8,090 bases of DNA. Source: Clostridiales bacterium. Lineage in GTDB: Bacteria; Bacillota; Clostridia; Lachnospirales; JAITVM01. The translations under genes and the position numbers were made by a program. How positions within the stretch are numbered: the first letter of the stretch is position 1; the number at the start of each line of letters is the position of its first letter. This document shows positions 1-6,044 of the stretch, piece after piece. A model generated the notes under the pieces. That model was not told the DNA's origin. It did no database searches and saw only the letters and a program-made list of their open reading frames with translations. The stretch covers positions 1-8,090 of the forward strand of contig JAITVM010000102.1 of assembly GCA_031285815.1 (NCBI GenBank), in the 5' to 3' direction.

Positions 1-1
1 T

Positions 2-109
2 CATAAAAACTATGTCTCTGGCTTAACAAAAAAACGTAGCCTTAAGAGCAATGTTCTTGCCTCCTTGCTTGATGATCATTTGGCTTTTAATGTTATCCGC
101 TGTTTATGA
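2..109 (+). CDS. Possible 3' end of an unknown gene, cut by the window edge
   Basis: This is an open frame without an internal stop from base 2 to the TGA at 107-109, giving 35 residues that end in DDHLAFNVIRCL. The composition (a basic stretch TKKRSLKS followed by a hydrophobic, helix-like end) is protein-like and its codons are not odd for the window. The length is too short to separate it from chance, and no family is recognisable. The first codons and start lie outside the window. If real, it would be transcribed convergently towards the HD-domain gene. Confidence 0.22.
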   Translation, partial: HKNYVSGLTKKRSLKSNVLASLLDDHLAFNVIRCL

Positions 110-160
110 AACGAACGTGGTATTGCCCCTAACCGCAATTTTGTAAAAGCAAATATAAAA

Positions 161-193
161 TAAGCCGGAAACCCCCGGCGCCTAGCCTGGCGC
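161..193 (-). terminator. Probable terminator of the HD-domain gene (two abutting GC hairpins)
   Basis: Reading on the minus strand, about 45 bases after the stop of the HD-domain gene, GCGCC-AGGCTA-GGCGC (193-178) is followed at once by GCCGG-GGGTTT-CCGGC (179-164) and then TTATTTTATATTT. The second stem plus the T-rich run fits an intrinsic terminator, although the T run is interrupted. The two hairpins share bases 178-179, so they cannot both form at full length. On the plus strand there is no T run, so the signal is directional. Confidence 0.45.
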
Positions 194-238
194 ATGAAAT
201 TCCCAGCCGTTAATTATATATAAAAACTAGCATCTGCG

Positions 239-898
239 TTATAAGAGCTTAATATTATTTATTACCAATTCAAAATTAGTGCCAAGAAATTCCGCTGCGC
301 GTTTGCACATTAACATCCGTGATAAAAAAATTTCGAAATAATCTAAAACCGAACATATAGAAGTATCAATTACTAAATTAAGTGCAATTATTTTTTCTGG
401 GGCCCGGATTGTAAGGTCGGATTTAACTACCGAATAATTTACCCTATCGTGAATGTCAAACGTTGTAAAATCACGGTTACGCACCCTGCTCCTTCTTACG
501 TCTGTCTTATCGCCAATGATAATCGCTGCCGAAACCGGGCTAACTGCTACACCTGTACCTTCATCATGGTTCCCGATTGCACTTGTTATTATAGAAATTT
601 CGCCTGGGTCCATGCCTATCCGGTTTAAAACCGTAAAAGCCAAGACAGCGCCTGTATTCGCATGGTTGCTCCTATTGACAATATTCCCTATATCATGTAA
701 ATATGCCGCTATTTTGCTAAGCTCTTGCTCACGCTCCGGAAACTCCAGTTCTTGTAATATTTTAGATGCTATATACCCTACCCTAAGGGTATGTTTTATT
801 GAATGGTCTGTATAACCTAAAACACCTAAAATTTCATCAGCTTTTCTAATATATACATTTATCTCCTCATTGATTTTTATATCTTCAAAAGTTACCAT
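239..898 (-). CDS. HD-domain phosphohydrolase-like protein, substrate unknown
   Basis: A soluble 219-residue protein of the HD metal-dependent phosphohydrolase superfamily, whose members hydrolyse phosphate esters, often of nucleotides. Candidate metal ligands are visible in order: His32 or His36 in TDHSIKHTLRV, the HD pair His68-Asp69 in AAYLHDIGN, His79 in SNHAN, and His111-Asp112 in GNHDEG. A second block follows at about 126-160 (GDKTDVRRSR, then DIHDRVNYSV). It probably contains the final Asp ligand (Asp130 or Asp133) and basic residues suited to phosphate binding. The C-terminal 60 residues look like an alpha/beta appendage with no motif I recognise. The ATG at 898 is supported by GGAGGG at 904-909. 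No signal peptide or membrane segment is seen. The gene is divergent from metF and alone on its strand here, so context does not reveal the substrate. HD fold is confident, function is not. Confidence 0.85.
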   Translation of the reverse strand: MVTFEDIKINEEINVYIRKADEILGVLGYTDHSIKHTLRVGYIASKILQELEFPEREQELSKIAAYLHDIGNIVNRSNHANTGAVLAFTVLNRIGMDPGEISIITSAIGNHDEGTGVAVSPVSAAIIIGDKTDVRRSRVRNRDFTTFDIHDRVNYSVVKSDLTIRAPEKIIALNLVIDTSICSVLDYFEIFLSRMLMCKRAAEFLGTNFELVINNIKLL

Positions 899-903
899 AC
901 TTT

Positions 904-909
904 CCCTCC
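904..909 (-). promoter_or_regulatory. Ribosome binding site of the HD-domain gene
   Basis: On the minus strand GGAGGG lies five bases before the ATG at 898. It supports that start, and no competing upstream start with such a site is seen. Confidence 0.75.
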
Positions 910-1015
910 ATAATTAATATACCCCCATTATTCAAAGAATACCAGGCTTAAGCGTTTATTTTTTTAAAAGTTTCCTGTCCAAACCCAAATATTAAACCTA
1001 ACACATACTATAATA

Positions 1016-1044
1016 TTTACTTTGTCCGAAATATTTGTTATATT
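1016..1044 (+). promoter_or_regulatory. Candidate sigma-70-type promoter for the metF operon
   Basis: TTTACT (1016-1021) and TATATT (1039-1044) are separated by 17 bases and would give a leader of roughly 60 bases before metF. The match is 4/6 and 5/6 to the consensus hexamers. A perfect TATAAT at 1009-1014 is an alternative -10, but no good -35 stands 16-18 bases upstream of it. The region is very AT-rich, so chance matches are expected. Confidence 0.35.
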
Positions 1045-1064
1045 GTATCAAATTAACTTTAGCT

Positions 1065-1087
1065 TATATATGGTTTATTCATATATA
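1065..1087. repeat. AT-rich inverted repeat in the metF leader (possible operator)
   Basis: TATATATG (1065-1072) and CATATATA (1080-1087) form a perfect 8-bp inverted repeat around the 7-base spacer GTTTATT. It lies between the candidate -10 and the ribosome binding site of metF. The position would suit a repressor operator. Purely AT arms are easily produced by chance in such sequence. Confidence 0.3.
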
Positions 1088-1099
1088 TAATATTATACC

Positions 1100-1106
1100 A
1101 AGGAGG
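1100..1106 (+). promoter_or_regulatory. Strong ribosome binding site of metF
   Basis: AAGGAGG stands seven bases before the ATG at 1114. It rules out the overlapping frame that begins at 1035, which has no such site, and fixes the metF start. Confidence 0.85.
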
Positions 1107-1113
1107 CTATGGA

Positions 1114-2001
1114 ATGTTTATAAACGATATGTTCAAAAACAAAAAAGCCATTTATTCTTTCGAAATTTTTCCTCCAAAATCGGATTCGCCAATAAACTCT
1201 ATATACAATACACTTGACGAAATGGCTTCGCTCTCGCCTGATTTTATATCGGTTACTTATAGTGCCGGCGGTACTAGCCCCGGAAATTTAACAGCCGGGA
1301 TAGCCAGGGATATCAAAAATAAATATAATATCGAACCCTTAGCCCACTTGACATGTGCTAATTCAGAAAAATCTGAGCTCATAGATGTTTTGGAAAAATT
1401 AAAGGGGTACGGCATACAAAATATCCTTGCCCTCCGGGGCGACATTATAGAAGGGGCGGCGCACAAAACAGATTTCCGTTACGCATCTAACTTAATTTCA
1501 TTTATAAAAGGCAAATACGATTTTAACATAGTATCGGCCTGCTACCCAGAAGGCCACCCGGAGACTTCGAATATTAACCAAGATATTAAAAACTTAAAAA
1601 ACAAAGCTGATAAAGGGGCAACCCATTTAATAACCCAATTATTTTTTAACAACGATGATTTTTACAATTTTATGTACCAAATACGCGAAGAGGGCATTAC
1701 TTTACCTGTACAAGCCGGAATAATGCCGGTAACAAACAAAAATAGCATACGGCGGATTATTAGCTTATGCGGGGCCGCCTTCCCAAAAAAATTTGTGAAA
1801 ATGCTTAGCCGTTATGAAGATAACCCCGAAGCCCTTTTTGATGCCGGTATTTATTATGCAACAGAGCAGATTATAGATTTATTATCAAATAATGTAGCCG
1901 GCATCCATTTGTATACGATGAATAACCCCAAAGTTGCCCGGCGGGTCACAAACAATATAAAAAATATATTAAACCATATAAACAACGATGGGCTATGGTA
2001 A
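1114..2001 (+). CDS. metF: Methylenetetrahydrofolate reductase
   Basis: A FAD-dependent cytosolic enzyme that reduces 5,10-methylene-THF to 5-methyl-THF, the methyl donor used by MetH encoded two genes downstream. At 295 residues it has the length of bacterial MetF. Visible family motifs are SFEIFPPK at 15-22 (Glu17 matches the catalytic Glu of E. coli MetF), SVTYSAGG at 46-53, AHLTC around 77-81, ILALRGD at 104-110 (the Asp that modulates the flavin), ACYPEGHPE at 142-150, ITQLFF at 173-178, AGIMPV at 201-206, and GIHLYTMN at 263-270. There is no C-terminal regulatory domain and no iron-sulfur partner such as MetV nearby, so a simple NAD(P)H-dependent type is the default inference. It is the first gene of the operon and its stop overlaps the start of the next gene. 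Confidence 0.95.
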   Translation: MFINDMFKNKKAIYSFEIFPPKSDSPINSIYNTLDEMASLSPDFISVTYSAGGTSPGNLTAGIARDIKNKYNIEPLAHLTCANSEKSELIDVLEKLKGYGIQNILALRGDIIEGAAHKTDFRYASNLISFIKGKYDFNIVSACYPEGHPETSNINQDIKNLKNKADKGATHLITQLFFNNDDFYNFMYQIREEGITLPVQAGIMPVTNKNSIRRIISLCGAAFPKKFVKMLSRYEDNPEALFDAGIYYATEQIIDLLSNNVAGIHLYTMNNPKVARRVTNNIKNILNHINNDGLW

Positions 2002-2660
2002 ATAAAATAGATAAAGGCGGAGTATTGCGGCTATTAGCCTATAACAGTGCCCATAATTTAAACAATACGCCAGTTATTGATGAACTGGTTAATGAATGTA
2101 TATTAGAAGCAGAAAATGCGTCCCAGTTTAGATATATTTATAAAATATTTGACATAAATGGATGTAAGCTTGAAGGCACAGATATCTATTTAAATAGCAG
2201 GGATATAAAAGCGCACCTTGAAGGCTCAAGTAAATGCCTGGTCCTGGCGGCCACCATAGGTGTGGGGGTAGATAGGCTAATCAGTAAATATGAAATAACA
2301 AATATAACCAAAGCTGTTATTATAGACGCCTGTGGATCTGTTGCGGCAGAACGGGCCCAAACTAAAGCAATAAGTGAGGCGGCCCAAGCTTTAATGTCTA
2401 ACAAGGGTATGGGCTGCAACTTTATGACATCCCAGTATAGCCCAGGTTATGGCGATTTCCCAATTAGTATGCAAAATAAAATCATTGATATTTTACAGGC
2501 ACAAAAAACTATCGGGCTAACTGTTACAGAAAACCATATTATGATCCCAAGAAAATCTATTACTTCTTTAACAGGCATTTCGGGCCAGGCAGTAAGCGGT
2601 AAACTTTCCGGCTGCAAAAACTGCGTGCTATATAATAAATGTAAATTCAAAAAAAATTAG
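1995..2660 (+). CDS. Stand-alone methionine synthase reactivation protein (MetH activation-domain homologue)
   Basis: A 221-residue homologue of the C-terminal AdoMet-binding activation domain of cobalamin-dependent methionine synthase, encoded separately. In Thermotoga maritima the equivalent pair is TM0269 (reactivation protein) and TM0268 (MetH). It should bind AdoMet and support reductive methylation of inactive cob(II)alamin MetH. Visible features are CLVLAATIGVGVDRLI at 81-96, DACGSVAAER at 111-120, SPGYGDFP at 149-156 (the RxxxGY AdoMet signature region) and SITSLTGIS at 188-196. A C-terminal C-x2-C-x5-C cluster uses Cys207, Cys210 and Cys216. The usual Arg of RxxxGY is Gln147 here. 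The ATG at 1995 overlaps the metF stop in ATGGTAA and lacks a strong ribosome binding site, which suggests translational coupling. It precedes metH by 18 bases. Family assignment is firm; activity is inferred. Confidence 0.88.
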   Translation: MVNKIDKGGVLRLLAYNSAHNLNNTPVIDELVNECILEAENASQFRYIYKIFDINGCKLEGTDIYLNSRDIKAHLEGSSKCLVLAATIGVGVDRLISKYEITNITKAVIIDACGSVAAERAQTKAISEAAQALMSNKGMGCNFMTSQYSPGYGDFPISMQNKIIDILQAQKTIGLTVTENHIMIPRKSITSLTGISGQAVSGKLSGCKNCVLYNKCKFKKN

Positions 2661-2663
2661 TGT

Positions 2664-2669
2664 AAGGGG
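2664..2669 (+). promoter_or_regulatory. Ribosome binding site that fixes the TTG start of metH
   Basis: AAGGGG stands nine bases before the TTG at 2679. The next in-frame Met is residue 20, inside the conserved LILDGAMGTML strand, so starting there would remove part of the barrel. TTG is therefore the best start. Confidence 0.65.
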
Positions 2670-2678
2670 TTATTTGCC

Positions 2679-5054
2679 TTGAAAAAAGATTTAATCAGCC
2701 AATTAAATAAACAAACGTTAATCCTGGATGGTGCAATGGGCACCATGCTCCAAAATGTAGGCTTGCCGGCCGGAAGCCTTCCGGAACTGCTATCGCTAAC
2801 AAACCCCGATATCGTATATAATATCCACAAAGCCTATATAGATGCCGGTTCAGATATAATTTATTCTAACACCTTTGGGGCCAACCCATATAAATTATCC
2901 GGAAGCGGCCACACAACTAAAGAAATTGTATCAAGATCTATAGAAATAGCAAAATCAGCTGCTTCGGATAAATACGTGGCACTTGATATTGGCCCAATAG
3001 GCCAGCTTCTTGAGCCAAACGGCCTACTAACCTTTGAAGATGCTATTGATATTTTTAAAGAAATAATGGCAGCAGGTGAAAATGCCGACCTAATCGCCAT
3101 AGAAACCATGGCGGATTTATACGAGGTTAAAGCCGCAATAATCGCTTCAAAGGAAGTTTTCATGGGTACACAAAAGCCGGTTTTCGTTACAATGACTATA
3201 GAAGAAAATAAACGCACCTTCTTAGGCTGTTCCCTAGATGAAATAGCCTGTTATTTAAATGCTGCAGGTGTTGATGCTATTGGCCTTAATTGCTCCCTGG
3301 GGCCGGTTGAGCTAAAACCTATTATCGAAGGGCTTTGCAAAAAAACCAGCCTGCCGGTAATATTAAAACCAAACGCCGGCTTGCCTGACCCTATTACCGG
3401 CCAATATAATATCGGCGCAGAAATGTTTTCATCACTGCTTAATGAAATATATTTTAAAGGTGTTTCTATATTTGGCGGCTGTTGCGGTACAACCCCAGAT
3501 TATATTAAGGCTATAGCACACAACTTAAAAGGGCGGGCAATTGTGCCGCGGGGGGTATATGAAAAACCGGCAGTATGTTCATCAACCAAGACCGTTTATT
3601 TAGATAGTGTAAAATTAATTGGCGAACGGATTAACCCCACCGGAAAAAAATTATTGAAAGAAGCCATTAAAACCAAAAACATGGGTTATATAATAAAACA
3701 AGGTTTGGCCCAGGTTGATTCTGGGGCCGATATATTAGATGTTAATATAGGGCTTCCTGAAATTGACGAGGCGGGGCTGATTCCAATTGTTATAAAAAGC
3801 CTGCAAAAAACCATTGACTCCCCACTTCAAATAGATTCTTCTGACGTAGGGGCTTTAGAAGCGGGGCTGCGTGTTTATAACGGCAAGCCCATAGTGAATT
3901 CGGTAAACGGGGATAGCGAAAATTTGGATAAAATACTCCCGCTTGTTAAAAAGTATGGTTCCGCAGTCATCGGCCTTACTTTAGATAAAAACGGGATACC
4001 AGAATCAGCTGAAGGGCGCTATAAAATTGCTGAAAAAATATTAAACGCCGCCTTATCACATGCTATAAAAAAAGAAGACGTTTATATAGACTGCTTGACG
4101 CTCACAGCCTCAGCCCAGCAAAAAGAAGTTATGGAAACAATAAAAGCTGTCCGGCTAATTAAAGAGGGGCTTGGGCTAAAAACTGTACTTGGCGTCTCAA
4201 ATGTATCTTTTGGTTTACCCAACAGGGAGCTTATCAACTCTGCATTTTTAACCATGGCCTTAGCAAATGGCCTTGACCTGCCCATAATTAACCCTAACAA
4301 CAAAACTATTATGGATTATGTACATGCATATAAAGTCTTATCAAATTCCGATGTATCGGCTGAGGCTTATATAAAAAAATTTTCAGTTAATGCCCTTTCA
4401 GATGGCGCCCCGGTTGACCCCGGCCAAACAAAAGGCATAATGTCTTTAAATAGCGCAATTATTTCCGGTATACCAATGGAAGCCGAAATAGCCACAAAAG
4501 AGCTTTTGAAAACAGAAAGCGAGCTTAATATAGTTGACAGCTATCTAATAAAAGCCCTCGATATTGTAGGCAAAAAATTTGAAGCCGGCGAGCTTTTCCT
4601 CCCCCAATTATTATTATCTGCGGAAGCTGCACAGTCAGCCTTTGAAACATTAAAAAATAATATGGCCCTTAATGGCACAACCGCAGCCCCTAAAGGAAAA
4701 ATTATATTGGCCACGGTCAAGGGCGATATCCACGATATAGGCAAAAATATTGTTAAGGCGCTATTGCAGAATTACGGCTACGAAATTTTTGATTTAGGGA
4801 AAGATGTGCCGCCAGAAGAAATCACAAAATGCGCTATCAGCAACAATATAAAATTAATAGGCTTAAGTGCCCTTATGACTACCACAATAAAAAACATGCA
4901 AGAAACAATCTATGCATTAAGAAAATCCGGCCATGATTGTAAAATTGTTGTAGGTGGGGCAGTTTTAACTGAAGAATATGCTAAAATGATTGGTGCCGAT
5001 TATTATGCAAAGGATGCAATGGCAACAGTAGATATAGCAAGGGCTACCCTATAA
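2679..5054 (+). CDS. metH: Cobalamin-dependent methionine synthase lacking the reactivation domain
   Basis: Transfers a methyl group from 5-methyl-THF through protein-bound cobalamin to homocysteine, making methionine in the cytosol. Domains in order are a homocysteine-binding barrel at about 1-290 (LDGAMGTML; zinc ligands Cys205 in GLNCSLGP and Cys268-Cys269 in FGGCCGTTP), and a folate-binding barrel at about 310-565 (LIGERINPTGKK at 313-324, DVNIGLPEIDE at 354-364, GVSNVSFGLPNRE at 505-517). Next are a four-helix cap at about 585-662 (GELFLPQLLLSAEAA) and a cobalamin Rossmann domain at about 672-791. His685 in GDIHDIG is the lower cobalt ligand, with SALMTTT at 730-736 and VVGGAVL at 757-763. 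The 791 residues end right after the cobalamin domain, whereas E. coli MetH has about 1,227 with a C-terminal activation domain. The missing domain is supplied by the upstream gene. Translation begins at TTG, so output may be lower than for metF. A terminator follows 26 bases after the stop. Confidence 0.95.
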   Translation: MKKDLISQLNKQTLILDGAMGTMLQNVGLPAGSLPELLSLTNPDIVYNIHKAYIDAGSDIIYSNTFGANPYKLSGSGHTTKEIVSRSIEIAKSAASDKYVALDIGPIGQLLEPNGLLTFEDAIDIFKEIMAAGENADLIAIETMADLYEVKAAIIASKEVFMGTQKPVFVTMTIEENKRTFLGCSLDEIACYLNAAGVDAIGLNCSLGPVELKPIIEGLCKKTSLPVILKPNAGLPDPITGQYNIGAEMFSSLLNEIYFKGVSIFGGCCGTTPDYIKAIAHNLKGRAIVPRGVYEKPAVCSSTKTVYLDSVKLIGERINPTGKKLLKEAIKTKNMGYIIKQGLAQVDSGADILDVNIGLPEIDEAGLIPIVIKSLQKTIDSPLQIDSSDVGALEAGLRVYNGKPIVNSVNGDSENLDKILPLVKKYGSAVIGLTLDKNGIPESAEGRYKIAEKILNAALSHAIKKEDVYIDCLTLTASAQQKEVMETIKAVRLIKEGLGLKTVLGVSNVSFGLPNRELINSAFLTMALANGLDLPIINPNNKTIMDYVHAYKVLSNSDVSAEAYIKKFSVNALSDGAPVDPGQTKGIMSLNSAIISGIPMEAEIATKELLKTESELNIVDSYLIKALDIVGKKFEAGELFLPQLLLSAEAAQSAFETLKNNMALNGTTAAPKGKIILATVKGDIHDIGKNIVKALLQNYGYEIFDLGKDVPPEEITKCAISNNIKLIGLSALMTTTIKNMQETIYALRKSGHDCKIVVGGAVLTEEYAKMIGADYYAKDAMATVDIARATL

Positions 5055-5080
5055 TTTTTTTATTTAAGCCCATATTTCAG

Positions 5081-5125
5081 AAAAAAGCAGCCATCTATGT
5101 CAAAAACATATTGGCTGCTTTTTTT
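5081..5125. terminator. Bidirectional intrinsic terminator between metH and the aldolase gene
   Basis: AAAAAAGCAGCCA (5081-5093) pairs with TGGCTGCTTTTTT (5112-5124). The stem continues inward with TATGT (5096-5100) against ACATA (5106-5110) around the loop CAAAA, leaving a small internal bulge. On the plus strand it ends in a run of seven Ts just after metH. On the minus strand the A run becomes the T run just after the aldolase gene, whose stop is at 5136. One element therefore serves two convergent operons. Confidence 0.88.
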
Positions 5126-5135
5126 AACCCCTATA

Positions 5136-5984
5136 TTAATTTGCTTTGTTGCTAGAACCGCACATCCTTATTTTTTGGATACAAAAAGATTTAAGCCCGG
5201 CCCTGGCAACCCCCAAATATTTCTTTGGGTCAATAATAGTTTCATCTTTTAAGGCTTCCCTGACCGACTTAGTAAAGTTGTCCCTTAATTCGGTAGCAAA
5301 ATTTACTTTTGACATACCCAGTGAAATTGCTTTTTTTATTTTGGCTTCTTCGATACCAGAGCCGCCATGTAAAACTAGTGGGGTGCTAACAAGTTTTGCC
5401 ACTTCTGCTAAAACATCAAAAGCCAAATGTGGCTCGCCTTTGTAAAACCCATGGGCTGTACCAATAGCCACAGCAAAAAAGTCTACCCCGGTTTTTTCCG
5501 CAAACTCTTTTGCTTCAGATGGAACCACATAAGCGGCGTTCTTGACATTTACATCGTCTTCCTTGCCGCCTATCCTGCCAAGCTCGCCTTCGGTTGAAAT
5601 ATCCATTTCCCTGGCAATTTCAGCTACCTTTGCGCTTATAGCTATATTTTCTTTAAGCGGCAAAGCTGACCCGTCTACCATTACAGATGTATAGCCTGCC
5701 TTTATTGCCTGCATAATAATGTCAAACTTGTCAGCATGGTCTAAATGGAGGGCTACAGGTATAGGCGCTTTTTTTGCCAGCGCTGAAACAATTGCCGCCA
5801 TTTCTTCCATCCCTAAATAAGCCGCAGTTGGTTTTGTTGTCTGGATAATAACAGGCGAGTTTTCTTCTACCGCCGCAGAAACAATAGCTTGCGCCATTTC
5901 TAAATTCTCAGCGTTAAAAGCCGGGACAGCATATTTTTCTTTCTGTGCTTTTAAAATCATTTCCTTACAATTCACATATGGCAT
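5136..5984 (-). CDS. kbaY: Class II aldolase, tagatose-1,6-bisphosphate type
   Basis: A zinc-dependent aldolase of the KbaY/GatY/Fba family, predicted to cleave tagatose 1,6-bisphosphate to dihydroxyacetone phosphate and glyceraldehyde 3-phosphate. From the ATG at 5984 it has 282 residues, close to the usual family length. Asp82-His83 in HLDHADK match the catalytic Asp and first zinc ligand of E. coli KbaY. His178 in GTAHGFY and His206 in VLHGGSG are the other zinc ligands, and Glu132/Glu134 lie in STEGELGRIGG. The NFATE motif at 228-232 resembles the NVATE of tagatose-bisphosphate aldolases rather than the NxNT/NxDT of many fructose-bisphosphate aldolases. An upstream in-frame GTG at 6026 was discarded because AGGAG stands seven bases before 5984. 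Placement directly after an AgaS-like SIS gene and a PTS EIIA gene supports an amino-sugar or tagatose pathway. Fructose-bisphosphate activity cannot be excluded. Confidence 0.82.
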   Translation of the reverse strand: MPYVNCKEMILKAQKEKYAVPAFNAENLEMAQAIVSAAVEENSPVIIQTTKPTAAYLGMEEMAAIVSALAKKAPIPVALHLDHADKFDIIMQAIKAGYTSVMVDGSALPLKENIAISAKVAEIAREMDISTEGELGRIGGKEDDVNVKNAAYVVPSEAKEFAEKTGVDFFAVAIGTAHGFYKGEPHLAFDVLAEVAKLVSTPLVLHGGSGIEEAKIKKAISLGMSKVNFATELRDNFTKSVREALKDETIIDPKKYLGVARAGLKSFCIQKIRMCGSSNKAN

Positions 5985-5991
5985 AAAGAAG

Positions 5992-5996
5992 CTCCT
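5992..5996 (-). promoter_or_regulatory. Ribosome binding site that fixes the aldolase start
   Basis: On the minus strand AGGAG lies seven bases before the ATG at 5984. The upstream GTG at 6026 has no comparable site and would add 14 residues (including TYKKVKVRSFF) that precede the family's usual N-terminus. Confidence 0.8.
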
Positions 5997-6044
5997 AACT
6001 TTTACTTTTTTATAAGTATATGCCACGGCTGGTAAATTTGCAAA

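Larger units (their letters stand above)
1..238. other. Left-edge stretch without a supported gene
   Basis: I find no gene here that I can defend. One plus-strand frame is open from the window edge (base 2) to a TGA at 107-109. It reads as 35 residues ending in LLDDHLAFNVIRCL and could be the C-terminus of a gene cut by the edge, but I do not recognise it and 35 open codons are weak evidence. A 31-codon plus-strand frame from the ATG at 51 encodes a hydrophobic peptide but has no ribosome binding site. On the minus strand, an AAGGAGG-like site near 58-66 precedes only very short frames. The right half (about 110-238) is noncoding and contains the GC-rich hairpins listed separately. I see no tRNA, SRP RNA, tmRNA or RNase P RNA signature. 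Confidence 0.4.

Noticed and set aside
453..815. 120-codon plus-strand frame opposite the HD gene
   Set aside because: It is a shadow of the HD-domain gene, has no ribosome binding site and encodes no recognisable protein. The minus-strand protein has clear conserved motifs.
899..1113. Riboswitch or T-box controlling metF
   Set aside because: I looked for SAM-I, cobalamin, THF and T-box consensus segments, including the T-box AGGGTGG..ACC motif. None is present, and the likely leader of about 60 bases is too short for most of them.
1035..1217. 60-codon plus-strand frame overlapping the metF start
   Set aside because: It runs through the promoter region and the metF ribosome binding site in another frame and has no motif.
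5985..6026. Longer aldolase starting at GTG 6026
   Set aside because: It has no ribosome binding site and adds a basic 14-residue extension ahead of the family N-terminus. AGGAG before 5984 fits much better.
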